64,000 nt of DNA from Pseudomonas sp. HN11 (lineage in GTDB: Bacteria > Pseudomonadota > Gammaproteobacteria > Pseudomonadales > Pseudomonadaceae). Where the stretch lies: positions 496,001 to 560,000 of the forward strand of contig NZ_CP089985.1 of assembly GCF_021390155.1 (NCBI RefSeq), in the 5' to 3' direction. This document shows, in pieces, positions 45,491 to 53,455 of this stretch; the first letter of the stretch is position 1, and each line of letters opens with the position of its first letter. The position numbers and the translations under genes were made by a program. The notes beneath the pieces were generated by a model. It saw only the letters and a list, made by a program, of their open reading frames with translations. It did not search any database and was not told the origin of the DNA.

Positions 45491-46912
45491 TAATGCTGTT
45501 CACTTAAGCGGAGCAGCCTTACGGTCCACTGGAAACCGGGTCTTTGAGATCTTCACCGTCCTTGGCCTCGCAGGTCTGGGGCGGTGATCCAGAAACAATC
45601 CGCCAATACCTTTCCTCAATTCCGCCAAGCGTCTTCCTGTAGCTGAAACCGGATTGGCTGCTGCCATCACGATCAACTGCACGGCAATGTATTGGCAGAC
45701 CGGCTTAAAGCGTATATCCGACGGTGCACGACCAAACGCTACTGCTGCTTGACCAGCCTCCCGCCGAATCACGTTGTAAGCCAGCAAAAGCCCCCACACT
45801 TCCTGATAGACCAAGTCGACTCTCTTACTACGCAAGGTCACAGCATTCTGCTGCATGGAGCTTTTGATATCCCTGAAGCCCAACTCGATTTCCCAGCGCT
45901 CCTGATAGAGTTTGGCAACGACCTTGGTGCTGTAGGTGTTGGCTGGCAACGATGTCATGACCGTTTTTACTCTGCCTTGGATTTCATAGCTGACTTCACG
46001 GGCTTCCCAATGGGTACCAAGAGCCGGATTTCTCTTTCTGGCTTGCGGTGAGACCTTCATGCGCACCAAGCGGTCGTGCTCGCCGTAACGGATCACTTCT
46101 TCACAGACCATGCCTTTTTTGGCGGGAATCAACCAATGACGATGGGTTCCGGTGTTACTCAGGCTCAACAGCATTTCTGCGCCCCAAAATCCTTTATCGA
46201 ATAGCGTCACGGAGTGATCGGGGACTTGCTGCAAAAACTCGTCGGCCAAGCGCATTTCACTGCGCCGGTAAGGCCCTAATTGTGCATCCAGGATTAAGTG
46301 CGAACGCACATTCATTAGCGCTACCAAGCGCATCATGGGGAAGGGAGTCTGACGATCACTGGGCGTATTTCCTGACCCGAAATGATCTCGAAGCTCGGGT
46401 GTGTCCGGTGTGCGCAAGAGCGCACCGTCCACCGCGAAGACCTGCAAACCGTGCCAGTCGTCCTCGTTGTAGCGCTCCGAGCCCCATTGAGTGCCGGTTT
46501 TACGGAATAACCACTCAACTGGATCGGCCCCTAGTCGCTTGCGGGCTTCAGTGACACCGCTTCGGGCCAACAAGTGGTCGCAAGCGAGGCCTTGAGCGCA
46601 AATGTTCAACCGTCTAGCGACCTCATGAACAGGCTCATTACGAAACGACGCCATGCCAAGCACCAACCAAAGTACCTGATCGGCGGGCAAGCGACGCCGA
46701 CGAATAGTGGCCTGACTGGATAGATCCAGCGCAGACGCAACCCATTCTATGGGGATGTTCTGGGTGAAAGTGCTTAGGTCGCAGAAGTTGAAAAGGTCGC
46801 CGAGGTCGAGCAGGTCCTGTTGAACAGACATAAAAAATCCGATGCCAGAGGTCTGGCATCGGATTTTCCAGGAAGCCTCGCTTTAGCTCAAATGCTTAAG
46901 TGAACAGCATTA
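45491..46912 (-). mobile_element. Complete IS4-family insertion sequence
   Basis: The element is 1422 bp. It has perfect 19-bp terminal inverted repeats TAATGCTGTTCACTTAAGC (45491-45509 and complement 46894-46912), resembling the ends of E. coli IS4. CGCTGATTCAGCG, 13 bp, is duplicated directly at 45478-45490 and 46913-46925, in the range expected for IS4-group target duplications. The single transposase gene is intact. The target is the tip of a terminator hairpin. Confidence 0.93.
45500..46831 (-). CDS. IS4-family transposase
   Basis: This 443-residue DDE transposase has an N-terminal IS4-type domain (IEWVASALDLSSQATIRRRR and LPADQVLWLVLGMA). The catalytic residues are Asp in VFAVDGALLRTPD, Asp in VTLFDKGFWG, and the YREK signature in YQERWEIELGFRDIK (Tyr-x2-Arg-x3-Glu-x6-Lys). 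Length is standard for the family, with no frameshift. The last codons lie inside the left inverted repeat. Confidence 0.95.
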   Translation of the reverse strand: MSVQQDLLDLGDLFNFCDLSTFTQNIPIEWVASALDLSSQATIRRRRLPADQVLWLVLGMASFRNEPVHEVARRLNICAQGLACDHLLARSGVTEARKRLGADPVEWLFRKTGTQWGSERYNEDDWHGLQVFAVDGALLRTPDTPELRDHFGSGNTPSDRQTPFPMMRLVALMNVRSHLILDAQLGPYRRSEMRLADEFLQQVPDHSVTLFDKGFWGAEMLLSLSNTGTHRHWLIPAKKGMVCEEVIRYGEHDRLVRMKVSPQARKRNPALGTHWEAREVSYEIQGRVKTVMTSLPANTYSTKVVAKLYQERWEIELGFRDIKSSMQQNAVTLRSKRVDLVYQEVWGLLLAYNVIRREAGQAAVAFGRAPSDIRFKPVCQYIAVQLIVMAAANPVSATGRRLAELRKGIGGLFLDHRPRPARPRTVKISKTRFPVDRKAAPLK

Positions 46913-46970
46913 CGCTGATTCAGCGGGCCTTTTTGTTTGTACATGATTTGAGCCACACCAAAGACCCAAT

Positions 46971-46996
46971 GTGGGAGCGGGCTTGCTCGCTCCCAC
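46971..46996. repeat. REP hairpin downstream of the AhpA-like gene
   Basis: GTGGGAGCG (46971-46979) and CGCTCCCAC (46988-46996) enclose GGCTTGCT. This is a compact REP of the GTGGGAGCGGGCTTGCTCGC type, 30 bases after the stop of the minus-strand gene. Confidence 0.75.
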
Positions 46997-47026
46997 ACAA
47001 CCCCATAGTTGGTTTAGCGGTGTGCT

Positions 47027-48532
47027 CTATAGCTTGGTGCGGGTCTCGTGCATCCGCGCCAACTGCCGCTCCAGCATCGACGGGTACGGTTCCATCAACC
47101 GCTCCACGCAACTGGCACCCTCTGGGCTGGCAATCGGGCGGATACGCGCGCGCTGGCGGATCAGTGTGTCTTCGCTGATCTTGCGCTCTACCAGCAGCAG
47201 GTTGCGGCTGTGTTGGGACAGGGCCAGGGCGTCCTGGGCGCTCTCGGTCAGCAGCAGGTCGATCTGGCTCATGCCAAACAGATCATCGCTTACCGTCAGG
47301 CCCAGTTGCAGTTGCAAGGTGATGCCGCTGTCGGCCACTTCGATCTGCAGGGCGTGGCCCAAGGCGCGCAACAGTTCGCCGCAGCAGATCGCGTTGGTCA
47401 GGTAGTCTTCGCCGCTGTCTTCACTGTGGAACAGCATCAGCGTGCTGCCGTCGTTCAGGGTATGCAGTTCGCTCTGGTACAGCGAAGCCGCCTGGTCGAG
47501 ACAGTCGCGGTAGCGTTCCAGAAGTTCGGTCAGGCGTGCGCGGGGTAGGCGACGCAACTGATCCTGAGCGCCCAATTGCACAGCCAATACGGCGCTGAAC
47601 TGGGGTTCGGCGCTCTTCACCGGGGCCGGTTTCGGTGCGACGGCCGGGGCGCTGGCCGAGGTGTCGCGCAGGTCGGCGAACGGGTCTTCGTCGTCCAACT
47701 CGTCTTCTTCGGCTTTGAACGCCTTGCGGGTGGCAGGCTTCAAGCCCGCTACCGGAGCGTCTGGCACTTCAAACTCAGGCTCGTCGTCGTAGTCGGTTTC
47801 GTCGAATTCAGGCTCCGGCTCCACTTCGCGCACCACCGGTTCCGGGGCGAAGCTGGCGTGCAGCTGGCGGGCGAGGTCGCCGATTTCGTCCTGGCGGTCG
47901 GTGGCCGGAGTGTGTTCGTCGATATCCCGCAGCCAGATGCGCAACTGCATCAGTGGCGTGGAGATATGCCGACCCAGGCGCAGGCTCAAGGCCAAAGCCA
48001 ATGCCAACAGGATCGCGCTCAAGATGCCCATGCTTTGCAGGCTGATGGTCATCGGCTGCTGGAATTGCTGCATGTCCAGGCTGATGCGCAATTGGCCGGC
48101 CTTCACATCCTGAAACGTAATATTGCTCTGGTAGAGGCCTTCGGCTTCACCCAGCAAGCCGTTTTTCGGGCGCTGCCCGGCTTCGGCCATGATCCGGTTG
48201 TCCACGCTGTAGATGGCGGCGTGGGCCACCAGCGGGTTCTTGGTCAGGTTGTTGAGCAGCACGTTGAGGCTGAGGATGTCGTTAGACACCAACAGCTCAG
48301 TCGCCGAAGTGGCGGTCTGGGTGGTCAAGCTCTCGCCCAGGGCGTCGGCTTGCTCGTGCATGGCCTGTTTGAACTGCAAACCCATCACGCAGGCGTAGAT
48401 CACCAGGGCCAGGGCGACCAGGATCACGTTATGGCTGGCGATGCGTAATGCGATCGGTACACGGCGGTGGCGCAGTGCCCGGAAGATCAGCAGGAAGAAA
48501 TTATCGGTTTTTACTGGCGTGGGCCGGTTCAC
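47027..48532 (-). CDS. AhpA-like HAMP-containing membrane protein next to serB
   Basis: This is an inner-membrane protein of about 501 residues. GTG 48532 (VNRPTPVKTDNFFLLIF) is preferred; an in-frame ATG at 48595 would extend into the serB upstream region. Helix 1 is ILVALALVIYACVMGLQF, followed by a periplasmic domain with TELLVSNDILSLNVLLNNLT. Helix 2 is ILSAILLALALALSLRL, followed by a HAMP-like segment. An acidic low-complexity linker (EPEPEFDETDYDDEPEFEVP) leads to a cyclase-like cytoplasmic domain without an obvious catalytic motif. E. coli keeps a similar gene (ytjB/smp) beside serB. The function is unknown. Confidence 0.8.
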   Translation of the reverse strand: MNRPTPVKTDNFFLLIFRALRHRRVPIALRIASHNVILVALALVIYACVMGLQFKQAMHEQADALGESLTTQTATSATELLVSNDILSLNVLLNNLTKNPLVAHAAIYSVDNRIMAEAGQRPKNGLLGEAEGLYQSNITFQDVKAGQLRISLDMQQFQQPMTISLQSMGILSAILLALALALSLRLGRHISTPLMQLRIWLRDIDEHTPATDRQDEIGDLARQLHASFAPEPVVREVEPEPEFDETDYDDEPEFEVPDAPVAGLKPATRKAFKAEEDELDDEDPFADLRDTSASAPAVAPKPAPVKSAEPQFSAVLAVQLGAQDQLRRLPRARLTELLERYRDCLDQAASLYQSELHTLNDGSTLMLFHSEDSGEDYLTNAICCGELLRALGHALQIEVADSGITLQLQLGLTVSDDLFGMSQIDLLLTESAQDALALSQHSRNLLLVERKISEDTLIRQRARIRPIASPEGASCVERLMEPYPSMLERQLARMHETRTKL

Positions 48533-48665
48533 TTGCGCTCGGCTCTTGGTCCGTGAAGTTGACGCGCAGTATAGCGACAGCCCTAGGACCGGCAAAGCGC
48601 TGGCTGTGCCCGATGGTCACTGAAAGTGGGTAGAATGCGGTTTTTTTCCAGCCTGGGGGTGCGCC

Positions 48666-49880
48666 TTGCGCGAAATTGTCCTGATTAACATCACTGGTGA
48701 AGACCGCCCGGGTCTTACTGCGGCTATTACGGGTGTTCTGGCTCAGGGTGGTGTGAACATTCTCGACATCGGCCAGGCGGTGATCCACGACACCCTGTCG
48801 TTCGGCATCCTGGTTGAGATTCCGAGCACTGAGCAGGCGTCTTCGGTGCTCAAGGACATCCTGTTTACGGCGTACAAGCTGGATCAGCAGGTGCGTTTCA
48901 CCCCAGTGTCGGAAGAGGACTACCAGCAGTGGGTCGCCGGCCAGGGCAAGAAACGCCACATCGTGACGCTGCTGACCCGCAAGGTCACCGCTGAGCAGCT
49001 GCAGCGCGTCAGCTCCATCACTGCGCAATATGGCCTGAATATCGACCATATCGACCGTCTGTCGGGTCGCATGCCGCTGGACACCCCGGCCGACAAAGGC
49101 AAGGGTTGCATCGAGTTCTCCGTGCGCGGTGAGCCGGCTGACCCGCAAGCGCTGCGCGCCGAGTTCCTCAGCGTGGCCCAGGAGCTGAATGTCGATATCG
49201 CGTTCCAGGAAGACTCACTGTTCCGCCGTAACCGCCGCCTGGCGGTGTTCGACATGGACTCCACACTGATCGAAGCGGAAGTCATCGACGAATTGGCCAA
49301 GGCGGCCGGCGTGGGCGAACAGGTTTCCGAGATCACCGAACGCGCCATGGCCGGTGAGCTCGACTTTCGCGCCAGCTTCAAGGAGCGCCTCGCGCTGCTT
49401 AAAGGCCTGGACGTCAGCGTGCTGGACGCCATCGGCGCCTCCCTGCGCCTGACTGAAGGCGCCGAAACCCTGTTCGCTGAACTCAAGCGCCTGGGCTACA
49501 AAACCGCCATCCTGTCCGGCGGCTTCACCTACTTCGCCAAGCAATTGCAGGCCAGGCTGGGCATCGACTACGTGTTCGCCAACGAGCTGGAAGTGGTGGA
49601 TGGCAAGGTGACCGGTGTGGCGGTTGAGCCGATTGTCGACGCACAGCGCAAGGCAGATCTGCTCAAAGAATTGGCGCACAAGGAAGGGTTGCGCCTGGAG
49701 CAGACCATTGCGGTCGGCGACGGTGCGAATGACTTGCCGATGCTGGCGATTGCCGGGTTGGGGGTCGCGTTCCGTGCCAAGCCGTTGGTGAAGCAGTCGG
49801 CCAAGCAGGCGATTTCGACGCTGGGGTTGGATGGGGTGCTGTATCTGCTGGGCTTCCGCGATCGCGATGGCCAGCTGTAA
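48666..49880 (+). CDS. serB: SerB, phosphoserine phosphatase with tandem ACT domains
   Basis: This 404-residue HAD phosphatase performs the last step of serine synthesis. The start is TTG 48666, chosen because the conserved N-terminus MREIVLINITGEDRPGLTAA begins there, with GGGGGTG upstream. Two ACT domains (residues 1-80 and 95-180) likely bind serine. The HAD motifs are AVFDMDSTLIEAE, ILSGGFTYFA, Lys in VKQSAKQAIS and VGDGANDLPML. TAGAAT (48631-48636) is a plausible -10 upstream. Divergent from the AhpA-like gene. Confidence 0.96.
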   Translation: MREIVLINITGEDRPGLTAAITGVLAQGGVNILDIGQAVIHDTLSFGILVEIPSTEQASSVLKDILFTAYKLDQQVRFTPVSEEDYQQWVAGQGKKRHIVTLLTRKVTAEQLQRVSSITAQYGLNIDHIDRLSGRMPLDTPADKGKGCIEFSVRGEPADPQALRAEFLSVAQELNVDIAFQEDSLFRRNRRLAVFDMDSTLIEAEVIDELAKAAGVGEQVSEITERAMAGELDFRASFKERLALLKGLDVSVLDAIGASLRLTEGAETLFAELKRLGYKTAILSGGFTYFAKQLQARLGIDYVFANELEVVDGKVTGVAVEPIVDAQRKADLLKELAHKEGLRLEQTIAVGDGANDLPMLAIAGLGVAFRAKPLVKQSAKQAISTLGLDGVLYLLGFRDRDGQL

Positions 49881-49903
49881 CTGAATAAATGCGTTAAAAA
49901 ATT

Positions 49904-49991
49904 GTGGGAGCGGGCTTGCTCGCGAAAGCGGTGGGCCAGTCAACATCAATGTTTGCTGGGCCGACGTCTTCGCGAGCAAGCCCGCTCCTAC
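49904..49991. repeat. REPIN: two REP sequences in inverted orientation
   Basis: GTGGGAGCGGGCTTGCTCGC begins at 49904 and continues GAA. Its near-perfect complement ends at 49991 (GAGCAAGCCCGCTCCTAC). The two arms enclose about 42 bases that also include GGGCC-type complementarity (GTGGGCCAG with CTGGGCCGAC). This is the paired REP form mobilised by RAYT transposases in Pseudomonas. It lies between convergent serB and psd. Confidence 0.88.
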
Positions 49992-50004
49992 ATTGGGTTT
50001 TGCT

Positions 50005-50865
50005 TTAGGCTTTTGGCAGTGCGATGCCCTGGCCCATCTGCACCGGCGAACCTGCAACCAATGCTTCAGCCCACTTCACCTGTTCCGGCCCAAACAGCAC
50101 GATCGCGGTCGAGCCCAGTTTGAAGCGACCCAGCTCCGCACCTTTCTCCAAATGGATCGGTGCACGCGCAGCTTCGTCATAACGGAACGTCTTCAGTTCA
50201 CGCTTCGGCGGCGTCACCAGCCCAGCCCACACGGTTTCAACCGACGCCACAATCATCGCGCCCACCAACACCACCGCCATCGGGCCGCGTTCAGTATCGA
50301 AGATGCAGGCAACGCGCTCGTTACGCGCAAACAACTCAGGCACGTTTTCAGCGGTGGTCTGGTTGACCGAGAAGATGCGGCCCGGGATATAGACCATTTC
50401 GCGCAGCGTGCCGGCCAGTGGCATGTGCACCCGGTGGTAGTCCTTCGGCGACAGGTAGATGGTGGCGAAGTCTCCGCCCATGAACGGCGCGGCTACGGCC
50501 GAGTCGCCTCCCAGCAGTTCCAGCACGCTGAAACTATGGCCCTTGGCCTGGAACACTCGGCCATGCTCGATCGGGCCCAACTGGCTGACAGCACCATCGG
50601 CTGGGCTCAACACCGCGCCTGGGGTTTGATCCAGTGGGCGCGCGCCGTCTTTGAGGGCGCGGGTGAAGAAGGCGTTGAAGTGCTCGTAGGCGGTCACGTC
50701 TTCAACCAGGGCCTGGGACATGTCCACTTGATAGCGCTTGGCGAACCAGGTGGTGAAGGCATTCTTGAACCAACGCACGCGGCATTCGGCGATGCAGCCG
50801 GCCAAACGCGACAGCAAGTGGTGCGGCAGCAAGTACTGGCTGAGGATAAACAACTGCTTTTTCAT
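50005..50865 (-). CDS. psd: Psd, phosphatidylserine decarboxylase
   Basis: This 286-residue inner-membrane enzyme converts phosphatidylserine to phosphatidylethanolamine. The proenzyme cleaves itself at the LGST motif, visible in GRFKLGSTAIVLF near residue 253, creating the pyruvoyl group on Ser. Other conserved parts are VLSPADGAVSQLGPIE, YLSPKDYHRVHMPLAG and FARNERVACIFDTERG. It is downstream of rhdA with 15 bases between them, so the two are probably co-transcribed. Confidence 0.96.
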   Translation of the reverse strand: MKKQLFILSQYLLPHHLLSRLAGCIAECRVRWFKNAFTTWFAKRYQVDMSQALVEDVTAYEHFNAFFTRALKDGARPLDQTPGAVLSPADGAVSQLGPIEHGRVFQAKGHSFSVLELLGGDSAVAAPFMGGDFATIYLSPKDYHRVHMPLAGTLREMVYIPGRIFSVNQTTAENVPELFARNERVACIFDTERGPMAVVLVGAMIVASVETVWAGLVTPPKRELKTFRYDEAARAPIHLEKGAELGRFKLGSTAIVLFGPEQVKWAEALVAGSPVQMGQGIALPKA

Positions 50866-50880
50866 AACTGTCCTTAAACC

Positions 50881-51696
50881 TTAAATCTCGACGGGGGTGT
50901 CGGGGTGGTTGCCCCATTCGCCCCAGGAACCGGCATAACCTTTGACTCGTGGATAACCGAGCGCCTTGGCCACCAGGTAGGTGAAGCCAGAGCGGTGGTG
51001 AGTCTGGCAGTGGGTGATGATTTCTTTGTCCTTGGTCAGCCCGAGGTCTTCGAGGATCTGCGGCATGTCGCGGCGGATGCGCAGGCTGCGCGCCTTGTCC
51101 ATTCCGGCGGTCCATTCGAAGTTCACCGCGCCGGGGATGTGCCCGCCTTTGGCTGCGAGCACCTTTTCGCCGGAATATTCCAGCGGACCGCGCGCGTCCC
51201 AGATGCCCAGGTCGGCAGCGCCCAGGCGGCTTTGCAGGTATTCACGGGTGGCGGTTGGGCTGTCGTGCAGCGTGAGGTCGACCGGGCCGCCGACGGGGGC
51301 GGGAGCTTCGGTCGAGAGCGGGTGCTTCTCTTCCAGCCAGGCCAGCAGGCCGCCGTCGAGGTAGTGATATTTCTGGTGGCCGATCACGTCGAGCATCCAG
51401 ATGAACCGCCCGGCCCAGCCACCGCCTTCGTCGTCGTAGACCACGTAGGTCGCGTCCGGGGTGTGGCCCAGTTCTCCGAACAGTTTTTCCAGGTCCGCCT
51501 TGTTGGGCAGCAGTCCGGGTGCCGGCGGCTGACCCAGTTGGGTGCGCTTGGGGTCAACGAAATGCGCGCCGGGGATATGCCCTTCGGCGTAGCGGGCGGC
51601 ACTGGTGAGGTCCACCAGTATCAGGTGTTCGGCATCGAGGCGACCAAGCAGGTCGCTGGATTCGATCACCAGCGGCAAGCCAGAGAAGTCAGGCAT
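50881..51696 (-). CDS. rhdA: RhdA, thiosulfate sulfurtransferase (rhodanese)
   Basis: This 271-residue two-domain rhodanese starts at ATG 51696, supported by CAGGAGACC upstream and by the normal length; the open frame extends 18 codons further without support. The catalytic Cys is in the C-terminal domain loop HCQTHHRSGF, identical in type to Azotobacter RhdA CQTHHR. The N-terminal domain is inactive (VYDDEGGGWAGRF at the equivalent loop). It transfers sulfane sulfur from thiosulfate to cyanide or other thiophiles. It is in one transcription unit with psd. Confidence 0.95.
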   Translation of the reverse strand: MPDFSGLPLVIESSDLLGRLDAEHLILVDLTSAARYAEGHIPGAHFVDPKRTQLGQPPAPGLLPNKADLEKLFGELGHTPDATYVVYDDEGGGWAGRFIWMLDVIGHQKYHYLDGGLLAWLEEKHPLSTEAPAPVGGPVDLTLHDSPTATREYLQSRLGAADLGIWDARGPLEYSGEKVLAAKGGHIPGAVNFEWTAGMDKARSLRIRRDMPQILEDLGLTKDKEIITHCQTHHRSGFTYLVAKALGYPRVKGYAGSWGEWGNHPDTPVEI

Positions 51697-51753
51697 GTGA
51701 GGTCTCCTGGGCACAAATGTTGGCGATAAAAGATGGCGATTGTAGCGCAAGCA

Positions 51754-53289
51754 TCAGGCGCTGCGGTTGGTAAAGCAGTGCAGGGCTTTCTCGATGCATT
51801 GGGCAGTTTTGCCGAAGGCCTGCACGGTGGTTTCCGAGAACGGCCCGCCGCCCTGGTCGGCCACCATCAGCATCACCACCTTGCCATTACAGCTCAAGGA
51901 GCGCAGCAACAGGTGTTCGCCGGTGAACAGGCGGCGCAGGATCGGCGGCAGCAAAGCCGAAAACTGCGCGTGGTTTTCAGGGTTGAGGCGTACTTGGGCG
52001 GACTTTTCCAGCAAGCGCTGCAGCAACGTACTGTTGACCACATCCAGGCTCAAATTGGCCGCATCCTTCGGCAGGCCATCAGCCTGGTGCACACGCAAGG
52101 TGCTCATGGCGCGGTCAGCCATCAACAACATGACCCGCTGCATACCACTGGCCACCAGGGCCTCCTTGGCGCAGGTGGTCAAGTGCATGGCGTTGGCAAA
52201 GCGGCTCGGCTCTACCAGCAGCTCGGTGCAGCGCTTGCGCCACACGGCCAGAGCCTCGGCAGTGGGCGGCGGCGCTGGGAGCAGGCCGCGATGAATCTTC
52301 TGTACATGCCACGGCCAGATCAGCGACAGCGCCGGGTGCCAGAGGTCGGGCATCAAGGCGGTGCGGGCGCTGGTGACAGCCTGTTGGTGGACCAGTTGCT
52401 GCACCTCGCCCAAAGGCTGTTGCAGGTACAGCGCAGTGAGCAATTGCCAGCGTTCGGTATGCGGGCAGGTCCAGGACTCCTGGGCCGACATCGCCAGGCC
52501 GTTGGCCAGCAGCACGGTGTTGGCCGGCTGGTTCAACCAGCGGCGCAGATTGGGTTCGGCGTCGAGCAGTTGCTGGTGGCGCAATGGGTCGTCTTCGCGG
52601 GCGATGTGCAGCGCCTTGACCAGCAAGCGTTGCTCGCTCATCAGCAACGTGTAGCCCTGGGACACCCAGATCGGCAGGTGCCAGGCTTCGGTCAAGCCAA
52701 CACATAGATCAAGCAAGCGTACGCCGAACAATTCCTGCTCGACCAGGCGCGCTGCTTGGCCCTTGTGGATAACCCGCAGCTCCCATTCTTCGAGGAGCTT
52801 GGGGTAGGCGACCGCCATCGGCCACAACGGCGACAGAAACAGCAGGCTGCCCCAGTGGATGTCCTGCCACAGTCGCGCCAGGCGGCTGCCGAACAAGCCG
52901 TTGGCTTGTTGCGACGCGTGCTGGCTAATCAGTAACAGTTGGCGTAGCGCCACGGGGATCTCGTTGGCCGGCACCGAGGGCAGGCGCGCCAGCAACTCTT
53001 CAGCGCGCTTGAGGCCCAGGCGGTTGAGCGCCACTTCGAGGTTTTCCGCCGGTTCCGCCAGGCTGCCATGGGTATGGCTGTTGGCCTCGCGCATCACGCT
53101 GAGCACGAGCGCCGGGCTGCTTTGCATCAGCTCGGCAATATCTCGCAATGAACTGCGACTGTCGCGGATGCCTTTGCACACACGGTCGTGGCTGGCCTGG
53201 GGCACAGGCAGCAGCACATCGTCCAGGCGCTTGATCCAAGCGGCGAGAGAGTTGGGTTTTGCACTTGGGACTGTCGTTTCATTAGCCAT
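51754..53289 (-). CDS. HDOD-domain protein
   Basis: This 511-residue cytoplasmic protein has an N-terminal HDOD domain (about residues 25-220). It shows IAELMQSSPALVLSVMREAN and LEVALNRLGLKRAEELL but lacks a metal-binding His-Asp pair, as is normal for HDOD. The C-terminal third resembles a GAF-like sensor (AQFSALLPPILRRLFTGEHL, LLLRSLSCNGKVVMLMVADQ). HDOD proteins commonly affect motility and c-di-GMP signalling. It diverges from motAB, with a sigma-28 promoter between them facing motA. No strong ribosome binding site is visible. Confidence 0.85.
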   Translation of the reverse strand: MANETTVPSAKPNSLAAWIKRLDDVLLPVPQASHDRVCKGIRDSRSSLRDIAELMQSSPALVLSVMREANSHTHGSLAEPAENLEVALNRLGLKRAEELLARLPSVPANEIPVALRQLLLISQHASQQANGLFGSRLARLWQDIHWGSLLFLSPLWPMAVAYPKLLEEWELRVIHKGQAARLVEQELFGVRLLDLCVGLTEAWHLPIWVSQGYTLLMSEQRLLVKALHIAREDDPLRHQQLLDAEPNLRRWLNQPANTVLLANGLAMSAQESWTCPHTERWQLLTALYLQQPLGEVQQLVHQQAVTSARTALMPDLWHPALSLIWPWHVQKIHRGLLPAPPPTAEALAVWRKRCTELLVEPSRFANAMHLTTCAKEALVASGMQRVMLLMADRAMSTLRVHQADGLPKDAANLSLDVVNSTLLQRLLEKSAQVRLNPENHAQFSALLPPILRRLFTGEHLLLRSLSCNGKVVMLMVADQGGGPFSETTVQAFGKTAQCIEKALHCFTNRSA

Positions 53290-53361
53290 GATAGGGGCGC
53301 GATCATCACTTGCGGTCTACACGCCCGGAGCGGGCCGAACTGGCTTTTCGCCTTAACGGGC

Positions 53362-53388
53362 TATAGTCTGGCGCAGTTTTGCCGATAA
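53362..53388 (+). promoter_or_regulatory. Sigma-28 (FliA) promoter for motAB
   Basis: TATAGTCT (53362-53369) matches the sigma-28 -35 consensus TAAAGTTT in six of eight positions. After exactly eleven bases comes GCCGATAA (53381-53388), a perfect sigma-28 -10. It lies 68 bases before the motA start and points toward motA, fitting late flagellar control of the stator. Confidence 0.88.
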
Positions 53389-53455
53389 GTAGAACAAGAG
53401 TTTTCTGCTACACCCAATATGTCCATGAACCCGACGGCGCAAGTACTCATCCCCT

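Larger units (their letters stand above)
45474..46934. terminator. Bidirectional intrinsic terminator split by the IS4-family element
   Basis: Left of the IS is AAAAAAGGCCCGCTGATTCA (from 45468) and right of it is CTGATTCAGCGGGCCTTTTT (to 46934). Joining the two and removing one 13-bp duplicate restores GGCCCGCTGA-TT-CAGCGGGCC flanked by A6 and T5, a strong two-way terminator. It would have served the convergent PqiC-like gene and the AhpA-like gene. The intact hairpin no longer exists; each side keeps only the short tip plus one half-stem. Confidence 0.85.
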
